Positions 54,884 to 62,915 of a DNA stretch of 64,000 nt are shown one piece after another. How positions within the stretch are numbered: position 1 is the stretch's first letter; each line of letters starts with the position of its first letter. The stretch covers positions 74,296-138,295 of the forward strand of contig JADKFY010000016.1 of assembly GCA_016717305.1 (NCBI GenBank), read 5' to 3'. Source of the stretch: Flavobacteriales bacterium (lineage in GTDB: Bacteria; Bacteroidota; Bacteroidia; Flavobacteriales_F; PHOS-HE28). The notes beneath the pieces were generated by a model. The model was not told the origin of the DNA. It made no database searches and was given only the letters and a program-made list of their open reading frames with translations. Position numbers and translations under genes: made by a program.

Positions 54884-54914
54884 CCTCTCCTTGGGAGAGG
54901 GGCTGGGGGTGAGG
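54884..54914 (+). repeat. Dispersed hairpin repeat, intergenic copy
   Basis: 31 bases with CCTCTCCTTGGGAGAGGG then GCTGGGGGTGAGG; 29 of 31 identical to the copy inside rmlB (49075-49105). It ends 4 bases before the folE stop and could fold as a 3' hairpin for folE. Confidence 0.8.
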
Positions 54915-54917
54915 CGC

Positions 54918-55547
54918 TCAATGCAACCTGCTCCCGATCAATTTGATGAATTCCTCACGGGTCTTGCTCTCTTCCAAAAATGCACCGGTGAACGCGGATG
55001 TGGTCGTTACGGAGTTCTGCTTCTGGATCCCCCGCATCTGCATGCACAAGTGTTGGGCCTCTATTACGACCGCAACTCCGTGAGGCTTCATGGTGTCCTG
55101 GATACAATCGCGGATCTCGTTCGTAAGTCGTTCCTGCACCTGCAATCGGCGCGCGAAAGCATCCACCACACGGGGGATCTTGCTCAGGCCAACGATGCAT
55201 TTGTTCGGGATGTAAGCCACATGCGCTTTTCCGAAGAAGGGCAACATGTGGTGTTCACACATGCTGTAGACCTCGATGTCCTTCACCAGTACCATTTGCG
55301 AATAATCCTCGGTGAACATGGCACTCTTCAGGATCGCAGCCGGGTCCAAGTCGTAGCCGTGCGTGAGGTATTGTAGGGCCTTTGCAACACGCTCGGGCGT
55401 TCTTTTCAACCCTTCGCGCTCGGGGTCTTCACCAATGGTGCTTAGGATATCCGAGTAGTGGTCACCGATCCGCTTGATCGATACGGGATCGTATTGATCG
55501 ATCCGCTCATAACCTTCGCCTTGTATCTCGTGTTCACTGCTCGCCAT
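54918..55547 (-). CDS. folE: GTP cyclohydrolase I
   Basis: A 209-residue protein. Zinc and active-site motifs: VYSMCEHHMLPFFGKAHVAY (Cys and His ligands), GLSKIPRVVDAFARRLQVQE and VIEAQHLCMQMRGIQKQNSV. It converts GTP to 7,8-dihydroneopterin triphosphate, for folate or queuosine. Its start overlaps the QueD-like gene by 14 bases, making a two-gene unit whose products act in sequence. Confidence 0.95.
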   Translation of the reverse strand: MASSEHEIQGEGYERIDQYDPVSIKRIGDHYSDILSTIGEDPEREGLKRTPERVAKALQYLTHGYDLDPAAILKSAMFTEDYSQMVLVKDIEVYSMCEHHMLPFFGKAHVAYIPNKCIVGLSKIPRVVDAFARRLQVQERLTNEIRDCIQDTMKPHGVAVVIEAQHLCMQMRGIQKQNSVTTTSAFTGAFLEESKTREEFIKLIGSRLH

Positions 55548-55956
55548 GATATTCCACGTGGTTGTTCTCGGTCTCTTTGATCTTCACGCAATGCAATGAA
55601 CAACCGAGGGCTTGAATTGGTTCCTTCACTTGTTCCCAAAAGGCGATGGCCAGATTTTCCGTGCTGCTCAGTCGGCCTTTCATGAACGGTACGTCCAGAT
55701 CGATGTTCTTATGGTCCACATGGCGAATGATCTGGTCGTGGATGATCCTTCCCAATTCGCTCAGGTCCACAACGAAACCCGTTTCTGGGCTGGGTTCTCC
55801 CTTCACCGTTACCCAGAGCTCGTAGTTATGCCCGTGCCAGTTGGGGTTACTGCATTTCCCGAAGACCTCCATGTTCTTTTCGGTGGTCCATTCCGGACGG
55901 CTCAGTTTATGTGCGGCGCTGAAGCGTTCGCGTCTTGTGATCTCTACTAGGGGCAT
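55534..55956 (-). CDS. 6-carboxytetrahydropterin synthase (QueD/PTPS family)
   Basis: A 140-residue protein: ITRRERFSAAHKLSRPEW (first zinc His), EVFGKCSNPNWHGHNYELWV (catalytic Cys plus HGH zinc ligands), VVDLSELGRIIHDQIIRHVD, and the terminal Glu region VKIKETENNHVEYHG. With FolE immediately downstream it probably makes 6-carboxy-tetrahydropterin for queuosine, though a PTPS-type activity cannot be excluded. Confidence 0.88.
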   Translation of the reverse strand: MPLVEITRRERFSAAHKLSRPEWTTEKNMEVFGKCSNPNWHGHNYELWVTVKGEPSPETGFVVDLSELGRIIHDQIIRHVDHKNIDLDVPFMKGRLSSTENLAIAFWEQVKEPIQALGCSLHCVKIKETENNHVEYHGEQ

Positions 55957-55975
55957 CGGAGCGTTTAATGGGCCG

Positions 55976-55983
55976 CAAAGGTA
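55976..55983 (-). promoter_or_regulatory. -7-type element (TACCTTTG) for queD-folE
   Basis: A full TAnnTTTG match, 19 bases before the QueD ATG at 55956. Confidence 0.5.
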
Positions 55984-55997
55984 GGGCGGGGGCGGGA

Positions 55998-56107
55998 GGC
56001 AAAAGCAGGAGGCAACTTACGGCCAGAGACGTTGCTTCTAGCTCCTGCTTATTGCCCCTGCCACCTGCCAATTGCCCTTGCCACCTGCCCTTGCCAACTG
56101 CTACCTA
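55998..56107. repeat. Inverted repeat plus TGCCACC word repeat upstream of hldD
   Basis: AGCAGGAG (about 56004-56011) and GCAAC (56012-56016) face GTTGC (56031-56035) and CTCCTGCT (56042-56049), forming a long imperfect hairpin. Then CTGCCACCTGCCAATTGCCC-like words recur to about 56107. No coding frame seen. Confidence 0.55.
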
Positions 56108-56117
56108 TTTTAGCGGC

Positions 56118-57086
56118 ATGATCGTGGTAACGGGAGCGGCCGGTTTCATCGGCAGCGCATTGGTGGGTGAATTGCTTCGCGAAGGATGGCAGGATATCGT
56201 GGCAGTGGACGACTTTTCACGTGCGGATAAAGTGGCCAACCTTGAAGGGAAGAAGCTCACAGCCCGTGTGGATCGAACGGAATTCTTCACTTGGCTCGCG
56301 GCCAATGAGAAGCTGGTCCAATTCATTTTCCACTTGGGCGCGCGGACGGACACCACCGAATTCGACCGGTCCATCTTCGATGATCTGAACCTGGGTTACA
56401 GCAAACAGGTATGGAAAGCCTGCGTGGAATATGGTATCCCGCTGGTCTATGCTTCATCCGGCGCTACTTACGGCAATGGTGAGTTGGGCTACGGCGATAC
56501 CGACGATTCGCTTCCGCAGCGCTTGCAGCCATTGAACCCCTACGGAGATAGCAAGAACGACTTCGACATTTGGGCATTGGCCGAAACACGCAAACCGTTC
56601 TTTTGGGCAGGCCTTAAGTTCTTCAATGTCTACGGGCCCAATGAATACCACAAAGGCCGTATGGCAAGTGTGATAATGCACGCCTTCAACCAGATCCAAG
56701 CGACCGGTGGCATGAAGCTCTTCCGCAGCCATAACCCGGACTACAAGGATGGGGAGCAATTGCGCGATTTCGTTTACGTGAAGGACGTGTGCCAAGTCTG
56801 CCTTTTCCTGATGCAAAACCGGAAGCATAGCGGCTTGTACAACTTGGGCACAGGGCAGGCGCGCACCTTTCTGGACCTCGCTCGGGCCACCTTTTCCGCA
56901 ATGGGTAAGCCGGAGGACATCACGTTCGTGGATACACCGTTGGACATCCGCGACAAGTATCAATACTTCACCGAAGCGAAGATGGAAAAGCTGAAGGGGG
57001 TCGGGTACGAGCTTCCCTTTACCCCGTTGGAGGATGGTGTGCAGGACTATGTAACCAACTACTTGCTGAAGAAGAGCTACTGTTGA
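56118..57086 (+). CDS. hldD: ADP-L-glycero-D-manno-heptose 6-epimerase
   Basis: A 322-residue extended SDR enzyme from the ATG at 56118 (MIVVTGAAGFIGSALVGELL); the in-frame extension upstream is repeat-derived. Family features: HLGARTDTTEFDRSIFDDLN, YASSGATYGNGELGYGD, LQPLNPYGDSKNDFDIWAL (Tyr and Lys), FNVYGPNEYHKGRMASVIMH and DYKDGEQLRDFVYVKDVC. The HKGRMASV and KDGEQLRDFVYV blocks are specific to HldD. It makes the heptose donor of the LPS inner core, fitting the waaA gene at 38.7 kb. Confidence 0.93.
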   Translation: MIVVTGAAGFIGSALVGELLREGWQDIVAVDDFSRADKVANLEGKKLTARVDRTEFFTWLAANEKLVQFIFHLGARTDTTEFDRSIFDDLNLGYSKQVWKACVEYGIPLVYASSGATYGNGELGYGDTDDSLPQRLQPLNPYGDSKNDFDIWALAETRKPFFWAGLKFFNVYGPNEYHKGRMASVIMHAFNQIQATGGMKLFRSHNPDYKDGEQLRDFVYVKDVCQVCLFLMQNRKHSGLYNLGTGQARTFLDLARATFSAMGKPEDITFVDTPLDIRDKYQYFTEAKMEKLKGVGYELPFTPLEDGVQDYVTNYLLKKSYC

Positions 57087-57184
57087 AGCCCACGCCGAGA
57101 GTTGGCTCTGGTCGAACTTCAATACAGGCGCGTTCCAGTTCCATAGGAGAACAACGAGAAGCCGCTGTTCAGAGGCACAAATGC

Positions 57185-57553
57185 TCAGTCCTGCAAGGAG
57201 GCCTGTTGCACCTCGTTCGCAAGCGCGATGGCCATTTTTCGGATCCGCAGCAAGCGATCCCTTAGCGCCGCAACGTCCAACGTGGCTTCTTGTTCTGTAG
57301 GAGGTTCGTTCCGCAACTGTTCCTTCGCTCCTTGTAGCGTGAATCCCTTTTCCTTCACAAGGTGCTGGATGCGTTGCAACTGCTCGATCTCCTTCTTGGT
57401 GAACAGGCGATCCCCCTTGCCGGAACGCTTTGGTCGCAAACTGCCGAACTCCTTCTCCCAGTAGCGGATCAGCGAAGTATTCACGCCCAATTGCCCCGCG
57501 ACCTCTCCAATTGTCCAATACAATTTCTCCACCGTTCTTTCTTTGTAGGGCAT
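57185..57553 (-). CDS. MerR-family transcriptional regulator
   Basis: A 122-residue protein. The N-terminal winged helix is typical: LYWTIGEVAGQLGVNTSLIR, YWEKEFGSLRPKRSGKGDR, LFTKKEIEQLQRIQHLVKEK, GFTLQGAKEQL. The short C-terminal helix (ALRDRLLRIRKMAIALANEV) would dimerise; there is no effector domain. The M23-MerR-alaS neighbourhood recurs in Flavobacteria by my recollection. It is 18 bases downstream of the peptidase gene but has its own TACATTCG element 6 bases before the ATG. Confidence 0.88.
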   Translation of the reverse strand: MPYKERTVEKLYWTIGEVAGQLGVNTSLIRYWEKEFGSLRPKRSGKGDRLFTKKEIEQLQRIQHLVKEKGFTLQGAKEQLRNEPPTEQEATLDVAALRDRLLRIRKMAIALANEVQQASLQD

Positions 57554-57559
57554 GCGCTG

Positions 57560-57567
57560 CGAATGTA
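57560..57567 (-). promoter_or_regulatory. -7-type element (TACATTCG) for the MerR gene
   Basis: 6 bases before the ATG at 57553; overlaps the 3' end region of the M23 peptidase gene. Confidence 0.4.
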
Positions 57568-57571
57568 CCGA

Positions 57572-58543
57572 TCAATCGAGGGACTGCCCAGCGTTCCGCG
57601 AGATCTCAAGCATTCTCGCGTATTCTTCGGGTGTCAGGTCGTTGAAGTAATAGTTCGCAGGGTCAACGGCTTCGCCACTCTTGTGTACTTCGTAATGAAG
57701 ATGTGGACCTGAACTCAGTCCACTGTTACCTACCAGACCGATCACATCGCCGCGTTTCACCTTCTGGCCGTTGCGCACTTTCAACTCGCTCAAGTGGCCG
57801 TACAACGTTTCGTAATCGAAACCGTGGTCCACGATCACGTGCATTCCGTAGCCGTTCGTGCTGTAATCAGCAAAGGTCACTTTGCCATCGCCGGTCGCGT
57901 GGATGGGGGTGCCCACCTTGGAGGTGAAATCCATGCCGGCATGGAACTTCGGGATCTTGTGGATCGGATGGATCCGCATACCATATCCCGATGCGATGTA
58001 GGAGAGGTCTTCGTTCGGAATGGGCTGCACCGCTGGGATACATGCGAGCATTTCCTGCTTACGCATGGCCAAAGAGGCCACTTCATCCAATGAACGGGAC
58101 TGCACCACCAATTGCCGGGTCAACTTGTCCAGCCTTTTCTTGGTGTCGATCACGAGGTCACTATTCGCAAAATTGCTGAGGTCCTTATAGCGATCCACGC
58201 CACCCGCTCCGGCTTGGCGCATGGTCTCAGGCAAAGGGTCGGCTTCGAAGATCACACGGTAGATATTGTCATCGCGGCGGCGCACATCCCCCATTACACG
58301 TTCCACCTCGCCCAGCTGCTTGTTCAGCATTTCATACTGCAACACCAATTGTTGGTTCTCCCTGCGGAAGGCTGCTTCCTTCGGTGAATCCACGAATTGA
58401 TAGACCAGGAAAATGCCAATTATGCCAACCACCAACCCCGGGGTCAGCATAAGTAGCGTCCGCTTCGTTTTCTGCCATGCACTGAGCCGGATCCGCTCGA
58501 AATTGAGCGTCTTGGGGTTGAAACGGTATTTCTGCTCCGGCAT
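57572..58543 (-). CDS. M23-family peptidoglycan endopeptidase
   Basis: A 323-residue protein from the ATG at 58543 (MPEQKYRFNPKTLNFERIRL). A short cytoplasmic tail is followed by one transmembrane helix (LLMLTPGLVVGIIGIFLVYQ, ~32-51), a coiled coil (~58-95) and a LytM/M23 domain (~200-310): ASGYGMRIHPIHKIPKFHAG, MDFTSKVGTPIHATGDGKVT and SSGPHLHYEVHKSGEAVDP (HxH). Zinc ligands are the His of KFHAGMD, its Asp, and the second His of HLH. It likely cleaves cell-wall crosslinks or activates other hydrolases. Divergent from alaS. Confidence 0.9.
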   Translation of the reverse strand: MPEQKYRFNPKTLNFERIRLSAWQKTKRTLLMLTPGLVVGIIGIFLVYQFVDSPKEAAFRRENQQLVLQYEMLNKQLGEVERVMGDVRRRDDNIYRVIFEADPLPETMRQAGAGGVDRYKDLSNFANSDLVIDTKKRLDKLTRQLVVQSRSLDEVASLAMRKQEMLACIPAVQPIPNEDLSYIASGYGMRIHPIHKIPKFHAGMDFTSKVGTPIHATGDGKVTFADYSTNGYGMHVIVDHGFDYETLYGHLSELKVRNGQKVKRGDVIGLVGNSGLSSGPHLHYEVHKSGEAVDPANYYFNDLTPEEYARMLEISRNAGQSLD

Positions 58544-58554
58544 CGGGTGGACGG

Positions 58555-58562
58555 CGAAGATA
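58555..58562 (-). promoter_or_regulatory. -7-type element (TATCTTCG) for the M23 gene
   Basis: TAnnTTTG with one change, 11 bases before the ATG at 58543. Confidence 0.4.
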
Positions 58563-58647
58563 ATCGCGTTGGGCACTTTCACGGATCCGGGCCGCAGTGC
58601 GACCTTTACGGCCCCGTTCACGTTCTGCGGGAGACTTTTCTCACCAT

Positions 58648-61299
58648 ATGCTCACGTCCCAACAGATCCGCCAAACCTTCCTCGACCACTTCAAGAAGCA
58701 CGGTCATGCCATTGTCCCAAGCGCCCCCATGGTGGTGAAGGATGATCCCACGCTCATGTTCACCAATGCGGGCATGAACCAGTTCAAGGACCTGTTCCTC
58801 GGCAATCGCCCGGCTACTGACAAGCGTATCGCGGACACCCAGAAATGCCTGCGTGTAAGTGGCAAGCACAATGACTTGGAAGAAGTGGGCATGGACACCT
58901 ACCACCACACAATGTTCGAGATGCTCGGCAACTGGAGCTTTGGTGATTACTTCAAGAAGGAAGCGATCCAGTGGGCGTGGGAATTACTCGTGGACACCTA
59001 CAAGATCGACACGAATAAGCTGTACGTTACCTACTTCGGCGGCGATGAAAAGGACGGCCTCCCAGCCGACGAAGAAACGCGCGACCTCTGGCGGAATTAC
59101 TTGCCGGATGAACGCATCCTGCCCTTCGGACGCAAAGACAATTTTTGGGAAATGGGCGACACCGGACCGTGTGGTCCATGCACTGAGATCCATGTGGACG
59201 TGCGCGGAGAGGACGAAAAGGAATTGAAGCCTGGGGCGGAATTGGTGAACAGCGATAACCCGCATGTGATCGAGATCTGGAACAACGTGTTCATGCAATT
59301 CGAACGGAAGAGCGATGGCTCCTTGCACACACTGCCTGCACAACACGTGGATACCGGCATGGGCTTCGAGCGCTTGTGCATGGTGCTGCAAGGCAAGCGC
59401 AGCAATTACGATACGGATGTGTTCCAGCCACTGATCCAAGCGATCGCAAAAGCAGCTGGAAAGCAATACGACAAGGAAGAGAAGGCCGACATTGCCATGC
59501 GTGTGATCGCCGACCACTTGCGTGCGATCAGTTTCGCCATCGCGGATGGACAACTTCCCAGCAACACCGGGGCAGGATATGTTATCCGTCGGATCCTGCG
59601 CCGGGCTGTACGCTACGGCTACAGCTTCTTGGGCTTCAATGAGCCGTTCATGCATGATCTTGTCGCTGTGCTTGCGAAGCAAATGGGAGGGCAATTCCCA
59701 GAGTTGAGGAACCAACAGGATATTGTTGCCAACGTGATGTTGGAGGAAGAAAAGTCGTTCTTGCGCACCTTGGAACAGGGCATCAAACGATTCGAGGCAC
59801 ATGCCCGTGATGTGAGTCAGAAATTCACTCGCGGTGCTGAGTCCGACGTTTGGAAGGAACACGGACCTATTTCTGGATCGTTTGCATTTGAACTCTTTGA
59901 CACGTTCGGCTTCCCTATCGACCTCACGCAGCTTCTAGCGAAAGAGAAAGGGCTGTGGGTTGACATGGACGAATTCCAACGACTTCTTCAGAAGCAGAAG
60001 GACCGATCCCGTGCAGCCACCGCGGTAACCACTGGCGATTGGACGGAACTGGGCAAAGGCGAAACAGAATTCGTAGGCTACGATGAACACACTTCACCCG
60101 CCAAGATCCTGCGTTATCGAAAGGTTTCCGGAAAAGGCGGCGACCAATACCAGCTTGTGTTGGACCGCACACCGTTCTATGCCGAAGGTGGTGGACAGGT
60201 CGGTGATCAAGGCTGGTTCATCCAAGGTGAAGACAAGGTCGAAGTGCTGGACACCAAACGCGAGAACCAGTTGATCGTGCATTTCACGAAGTCACTTCCG
60301 AAGGATCCAAGCGCGCCGATCACCGCGCAAGTGGATGGCACACGGCGCAACCTGACCATGCGCAACCACACGGCCACGCACTTGTTGCACCATGTGTTGC
60401 GCAAGCAGTTGGGCACGCATGTGGAGCAGAAGGGATCGCTCGTTGCTCCGGACCGCTTACGTTTCGACATCAGTCATTTCGCGAAAGTTTCATCGGAGGA
60501 ATTAGCAAACATCGAACGCGAAGTGAATGCGATGATCGCGGAAGACATCACCTTCGATGACAAGCGAAATGTGCCCATTGAGGAAGCCAAGAAGATGGGT
60601 GCCATGGCGCTCTTCGGTGAGAAATATGGCAACGAAGTCCGCGTGGTGAAATTCGGGCCGAGCGTTGAACTCTGCGGTGGAACACACGTGCCAAGAACGG
60701 GCGTGATCGGACCTTTCCGCATTGTAAGTGAAGGAGCATTGGCTGCGGGCATTCGCCGGATCGAAGCCGTAACCAGCGTGGAAGCTGAACGCATGATCAA
60801 CGGCAAATTGGAAACACTGGAAGCGATCAACGCACTGTTGAAGAACCCCGCCGATCCCGTGCAAGCCGTGCAGAAATTGGTGGAGCAGAACGCGATGCTT
60901 ACCAAGGAATTGGAAAAAGCGAGCAAGGAAAAAGTGCGTGCCTTGGCCATTGAACTTCCGGCAAAAGCAACCACCAACTCCAAGGGTTTTCAATTCCTGG
61001 TGGAGCGCTTGGATCTGGATGCCCAGAACCTGAAGGACCTCGGTTATCAATTGCGCGAACAATATCCGGACCTCGCATTCATTGCCGGATCAGTTTTGGA
61101 AGGAAAACCCATGTTGGCTGTTTCGCTTGGGAAAGGGGCCATGGAGAAAAGCGGTCTAAAAGCTGTGGACATCATCAAGCAGATCAGCCCAATGATCAAA
61201 GGCGGTGGCGGTGGCCAACCGGATTTTGCTACAGCTGGAGGAAAGGAGCCGAGTGGGATGGGTGAGGCGCTGAAGAAGGCTGGGGAAATGCTCGCCTGA
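58648..61299 (+). CDS. alaS: Alanyl-tRNA synthetase
   Basis: An 883-residue protein from the ATG at 58648 (MLTSQQIRQTFLDHFKKHGH). Class II catalytic core: SAPMVVKDDPTLMFTNAGMN, DTQKCLRVSGKHNDLEEVG, NWSFGDYFKKEAI and NNVFMQFERKSDGSLHTLPA, with DTGMGFERLCMVLQGK. The editing domain has the zinc motif NHTATHLLHHVLRKQLGTHV and VELCGGTHVPRTG. The C-terminal part (~740-883) is the oligomerisation domain with a GGGGGQPDFATAGG end. It charges tRNA-Ala. Length and motifs are normal, with no frame breaks. Confidence 0.97.
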   Translation: MLTSQQIRQTFLDHFKKHGHAIVPSAPMVVKDDPTLMFTNAGMNQFKDLFLGNRPATDKRIADTQKCLRVSGKHNDLEEVGMDTYHHTMFEMLGNWSFGDYFKKEAIQWAWELLVDTYKIDTNKLYVTYFGGDEKDGLPADEETRDLWRNYLPDERILPFGRKDNFWEMGDTGPCGPCTEIHVDVRGEDEKELKPGAELVNSDNPHVIEIWNNVFMQFERKSDGSLHTLPAQHVDTGMGFERLCMVLQGKRSNYDTDVFQPLIQAIAKAAGKQYDKEEKADIAMRVIADHLRAISFAIADGQLPSNTGAGYVIRRILRRAVRYGYSFLGFNEPFMHDLVAVLAKQMGGQFPELRNQQDIVANVMLEEEKSFLRTLEQGIKRFEAHARDVSQKFTRGAESDVWKEHGPISGSFAFELFDTFGFPIDLTQLLAKEKGLWVDMDEFQRLLQKQKDRSRAATAVTTGDWTELGKGETEFVGYDEHTSPAKILRYRKVSGKGGDQYQLVLDRTPFYAEGGGQVGDQGWFIQGEDKVEVLDTKRENQLIVHFTKSLPKDPSAPITAQVDGTRRNLTMRNHTATHLLHHVLRKQLGTHVEQKGSLVAPDRLRFDISHFAKVSSEELANIEREVNAMIAEDITFDDKRNVPIEEAKKMGAMALFGEKYGNEVRVVKFGPSVELCGGTHVPRTGVIGPFRIVSEGALAAGIRRIEAVTSVEAERMINGKLETLEAINALLKNPADPVQAVQKLVEQNAMLTKELEKASKEKVRALAIELPAKATTNSKGFQFLVERLDLDAQNLKDLGYQLREQYPDLAFIAGSVLEGKPMLAVSLGKGAMEKSGLKAVDIIKQISPMIKGGGGGQPDFATAGGKEPSGMGEALKKAGEMLA

Positions 61300-61332
61300 T
61301 CACACCATTGTCGGCTCTTGTTGAGCGCTTTT

Positions 61333-62061
61333 TCATTGCCCCACTGCTTGATCGAGTTCATCGATCATCTCCGCAGTGGCTAAACGTTGCGCTTCACAAA
61401 CCGTCAACGCGATCCGGCTCAGGTCCCGGCGTTGTTTGATGAGTTCGTGGAGGCGGTAGCGATCCTGTCCGGTCATGGCCACGTCGTTCTCAATGTTGCC
61501 ATTTACGTCCATGGAAAAATTCGGTGTGGAGTTTGAAGCGTTCAGGCTGAAGAGTTCGTCGATGAGCCCGTTGTTGGTATTGACAACCAAGGTGGTATAG
61601 TTCAGCCGTTGATGGTAGCGCATCAGATCGGTTCGCAAGTGGTGATCACTAATGAGGTTCATGCCGCCGGTGGAAAGCAGCACTTTGAAAGTGGCATCGC
61701 TGGCCACGAGGGTTTTGCGCCATCCAAGACTGTAGGATCCGAAGAGTTGTGCTTCAAGCTCCTGCACGCTCATGCCCCCATTAAAGAAAGCCATGGCCGA
61801 ATCTGCTCTTCGGATCATGGTGCTGTCGTGTACCATCTGGGCACGTATCACTTCGAGTTGCAACTGCAGGTCCTCGCGGAGGTTCTCGAAGTGCGTCTGC
61901 TCGCTGGCCTTGTCCTTCTGGTCCGCCTTCCACGCGTTCAGTTGCAGCGCGATCAGTATGCCCACCACTACCAGAACGATCTCACCGAAGGCATAGAGCA
62001 GGTAGCGCTTCAGTCTGCCATCAGCAAGTAGTTTTTGGCGGGTCTTGTTGAATGCCTTCAT
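61333..62061 (-). CDS. DUF6090-type single-pass membrane protein
   Basis: A 242-residue protein. MKAFNKTRQKLLADGRLKRY precedes LLYAFGEIVLVVVGILIALQ and LNAWKADQKDKASEQTHFEN; the YAxGEIVLVVxGILIALQxNxW stretch is the hallmark of DUF6090 proteins, abundant in Bacteroidota. One N-terminal transmembrane helix is followed by a large helical periplasmic domain (~45-240). No known function. Confidence 0.85.
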   Translation of the reverse strand: MKAFNKTRQKLLADGRLKRYLLYAFGEIVLVVVGILIALQLNAWKADQKDKASEQTHFENLREDLQLQLEVIRAQMVHDSTMIRRADSAMAFFNGGMSVQELEAQLFGSYSLGWRKTLVASDATFKVLLSTGGMNLISDHHLRTDLMRYHQRLNYTTLVVNTNNGLIDELFSLNASNSTPNFSMDVNGNIENDVAMTGQDRYRLHELIKQRRDLSRIALTVCEAQRLATAEMIDELDQAVGQ

Positions 62062-62111
62062 TGGTGGGCACCCAAGATAGGCGGGTCCGTGGTAGCGAGC
62101 TGCGCCAATGC

Positions 62112-62138
62112 AAAAAGGCCCGACGTGTCAGGGCTTTT
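62112..62138 (-). terminator. Terminator after the DUF5684 gene
   Basis: AAAAGGCCC faces GGGCTTTT (one bulge) around GACGTGTCA, 21 bases after the stop at 62160 on the minus strand, with flanking A/T runs. Confidence 0.55.
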
Positions 62139-62159
62139 GCGATGTTTCGGAAGAAATGA

Positions 62160-62591
62160 TCAAGCCACCGCAGTGCGATGCGCCAATGGCCGGGGAGGAG
62201 TGGGTATATGGCTGCCGTAGACAGGTCCTCGATACTTGGCCTCGTAGCTCAAGCCGAGGTTAAGGATATAAAGACCGTTGAGCACGATCACAAGCACATG
62301 GTCCAGCAAGGAGTTCTTTCCGAAAGCACGGCAGATCTCGATCCACACCTTGGGCATGAAATACAGTTGGCCCCAAATAGGTACGAGAAAGAACCAAGCG
62401 TGGCTGGCCGGCCGCCCAACGATCTTCAGGAACACGATCACGTTCCAGAAAGGAACGATCGCCGCGATGCCCGGTTGGCCTGCCTTTTCATACAGACGCC
62501 ACTGACCCACTATACCGATGATCGCCAAGAAGATCAACGCATAGTACAGGGCGTTCCCCATCTTGTGATAGAAGAAATCGTGAAGTTCCAT
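62160..62591 (-). CDS. DUF5684-type membrane protein
   Basis: A 143-residue protein from the ATG at 62591 (MELHDFFYHKMGNALYYALI); 62603 is an alternative start. Four hydrophobic segments are seen, with GQWRLYEKAGQPGIAAIVPF, WNVIVFLKIVGRPASHAWFF and LNGLYILNLGLSYEAKYRGP. The KAGxPGxAxxxPFWNxxVxLKIVGRP pattern is typical of DUF5684, often found with signal-peptidase-like proteins. Function unknown. Confidence 0.75.
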   Translation of the reverse strand: MELHDFFYHKMGNALYYALIFLAIIGIVGQWRLYEKAGQPGIAAIVPFWNVIVFLKIVGRPASHAWFFLVPIWGQLYFMPKVWIEICRAFGKNSLLDHVLVIVLNGLYILNLGLSYEAKYRGPVYGSHIPTPPRPLAHRTAVA

Positions 62592-62915
62592 TAGGTAGTG
62601 CATGGCAAGCTGGTTTAAAGTTTCCACAGATTGCAGTCCGTGGGTGGTTCCTCCTTTGGAGACGAACACCAAAGGCGAAGGTTGCCTATTCAACGCAGCC
62701 TTTTCCGATCATGGTGCATGGGTTTCGCCCAAAAGCATGTTAAGAGCGACGGTTCAGCAGTGGCGGATTGCCTTTTTCGTTTCGTTAACCATCTGTTGGT
62801 CAGTGTCATAGGAAATGGGAAGGAGGTTGGTCCTGGAGCTGTTATGCCCCATTGGAAGGACTGACCGCTTCACTAGCGATGCAACTTGCTGAACAATAGA
62901 AGTTCAGGTGTGGGC
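62592..62915. other. Intergenic region, no feature recognised
   Basis: About 320 bases between the DUF5684 start and the response-regulator stop. I see no coding frame with family character, no tRNA and no clear TAnnTTTG element; TATA-poor mixed sequence. Confidence 0.5.

Larger units (their letters stand above)
54549..54917. other. 369-base intergenic region with two repeat elements
   Basis: Between the BI-1 gene and folE, containing a heptad word repeat (54594-54633), about 230 bases with no convincing frame, and a dispersed hairpin repeat (54884-54914) directly after the folE stop. Open frames here lack codon structure or motifs. Confidence 0.6.
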
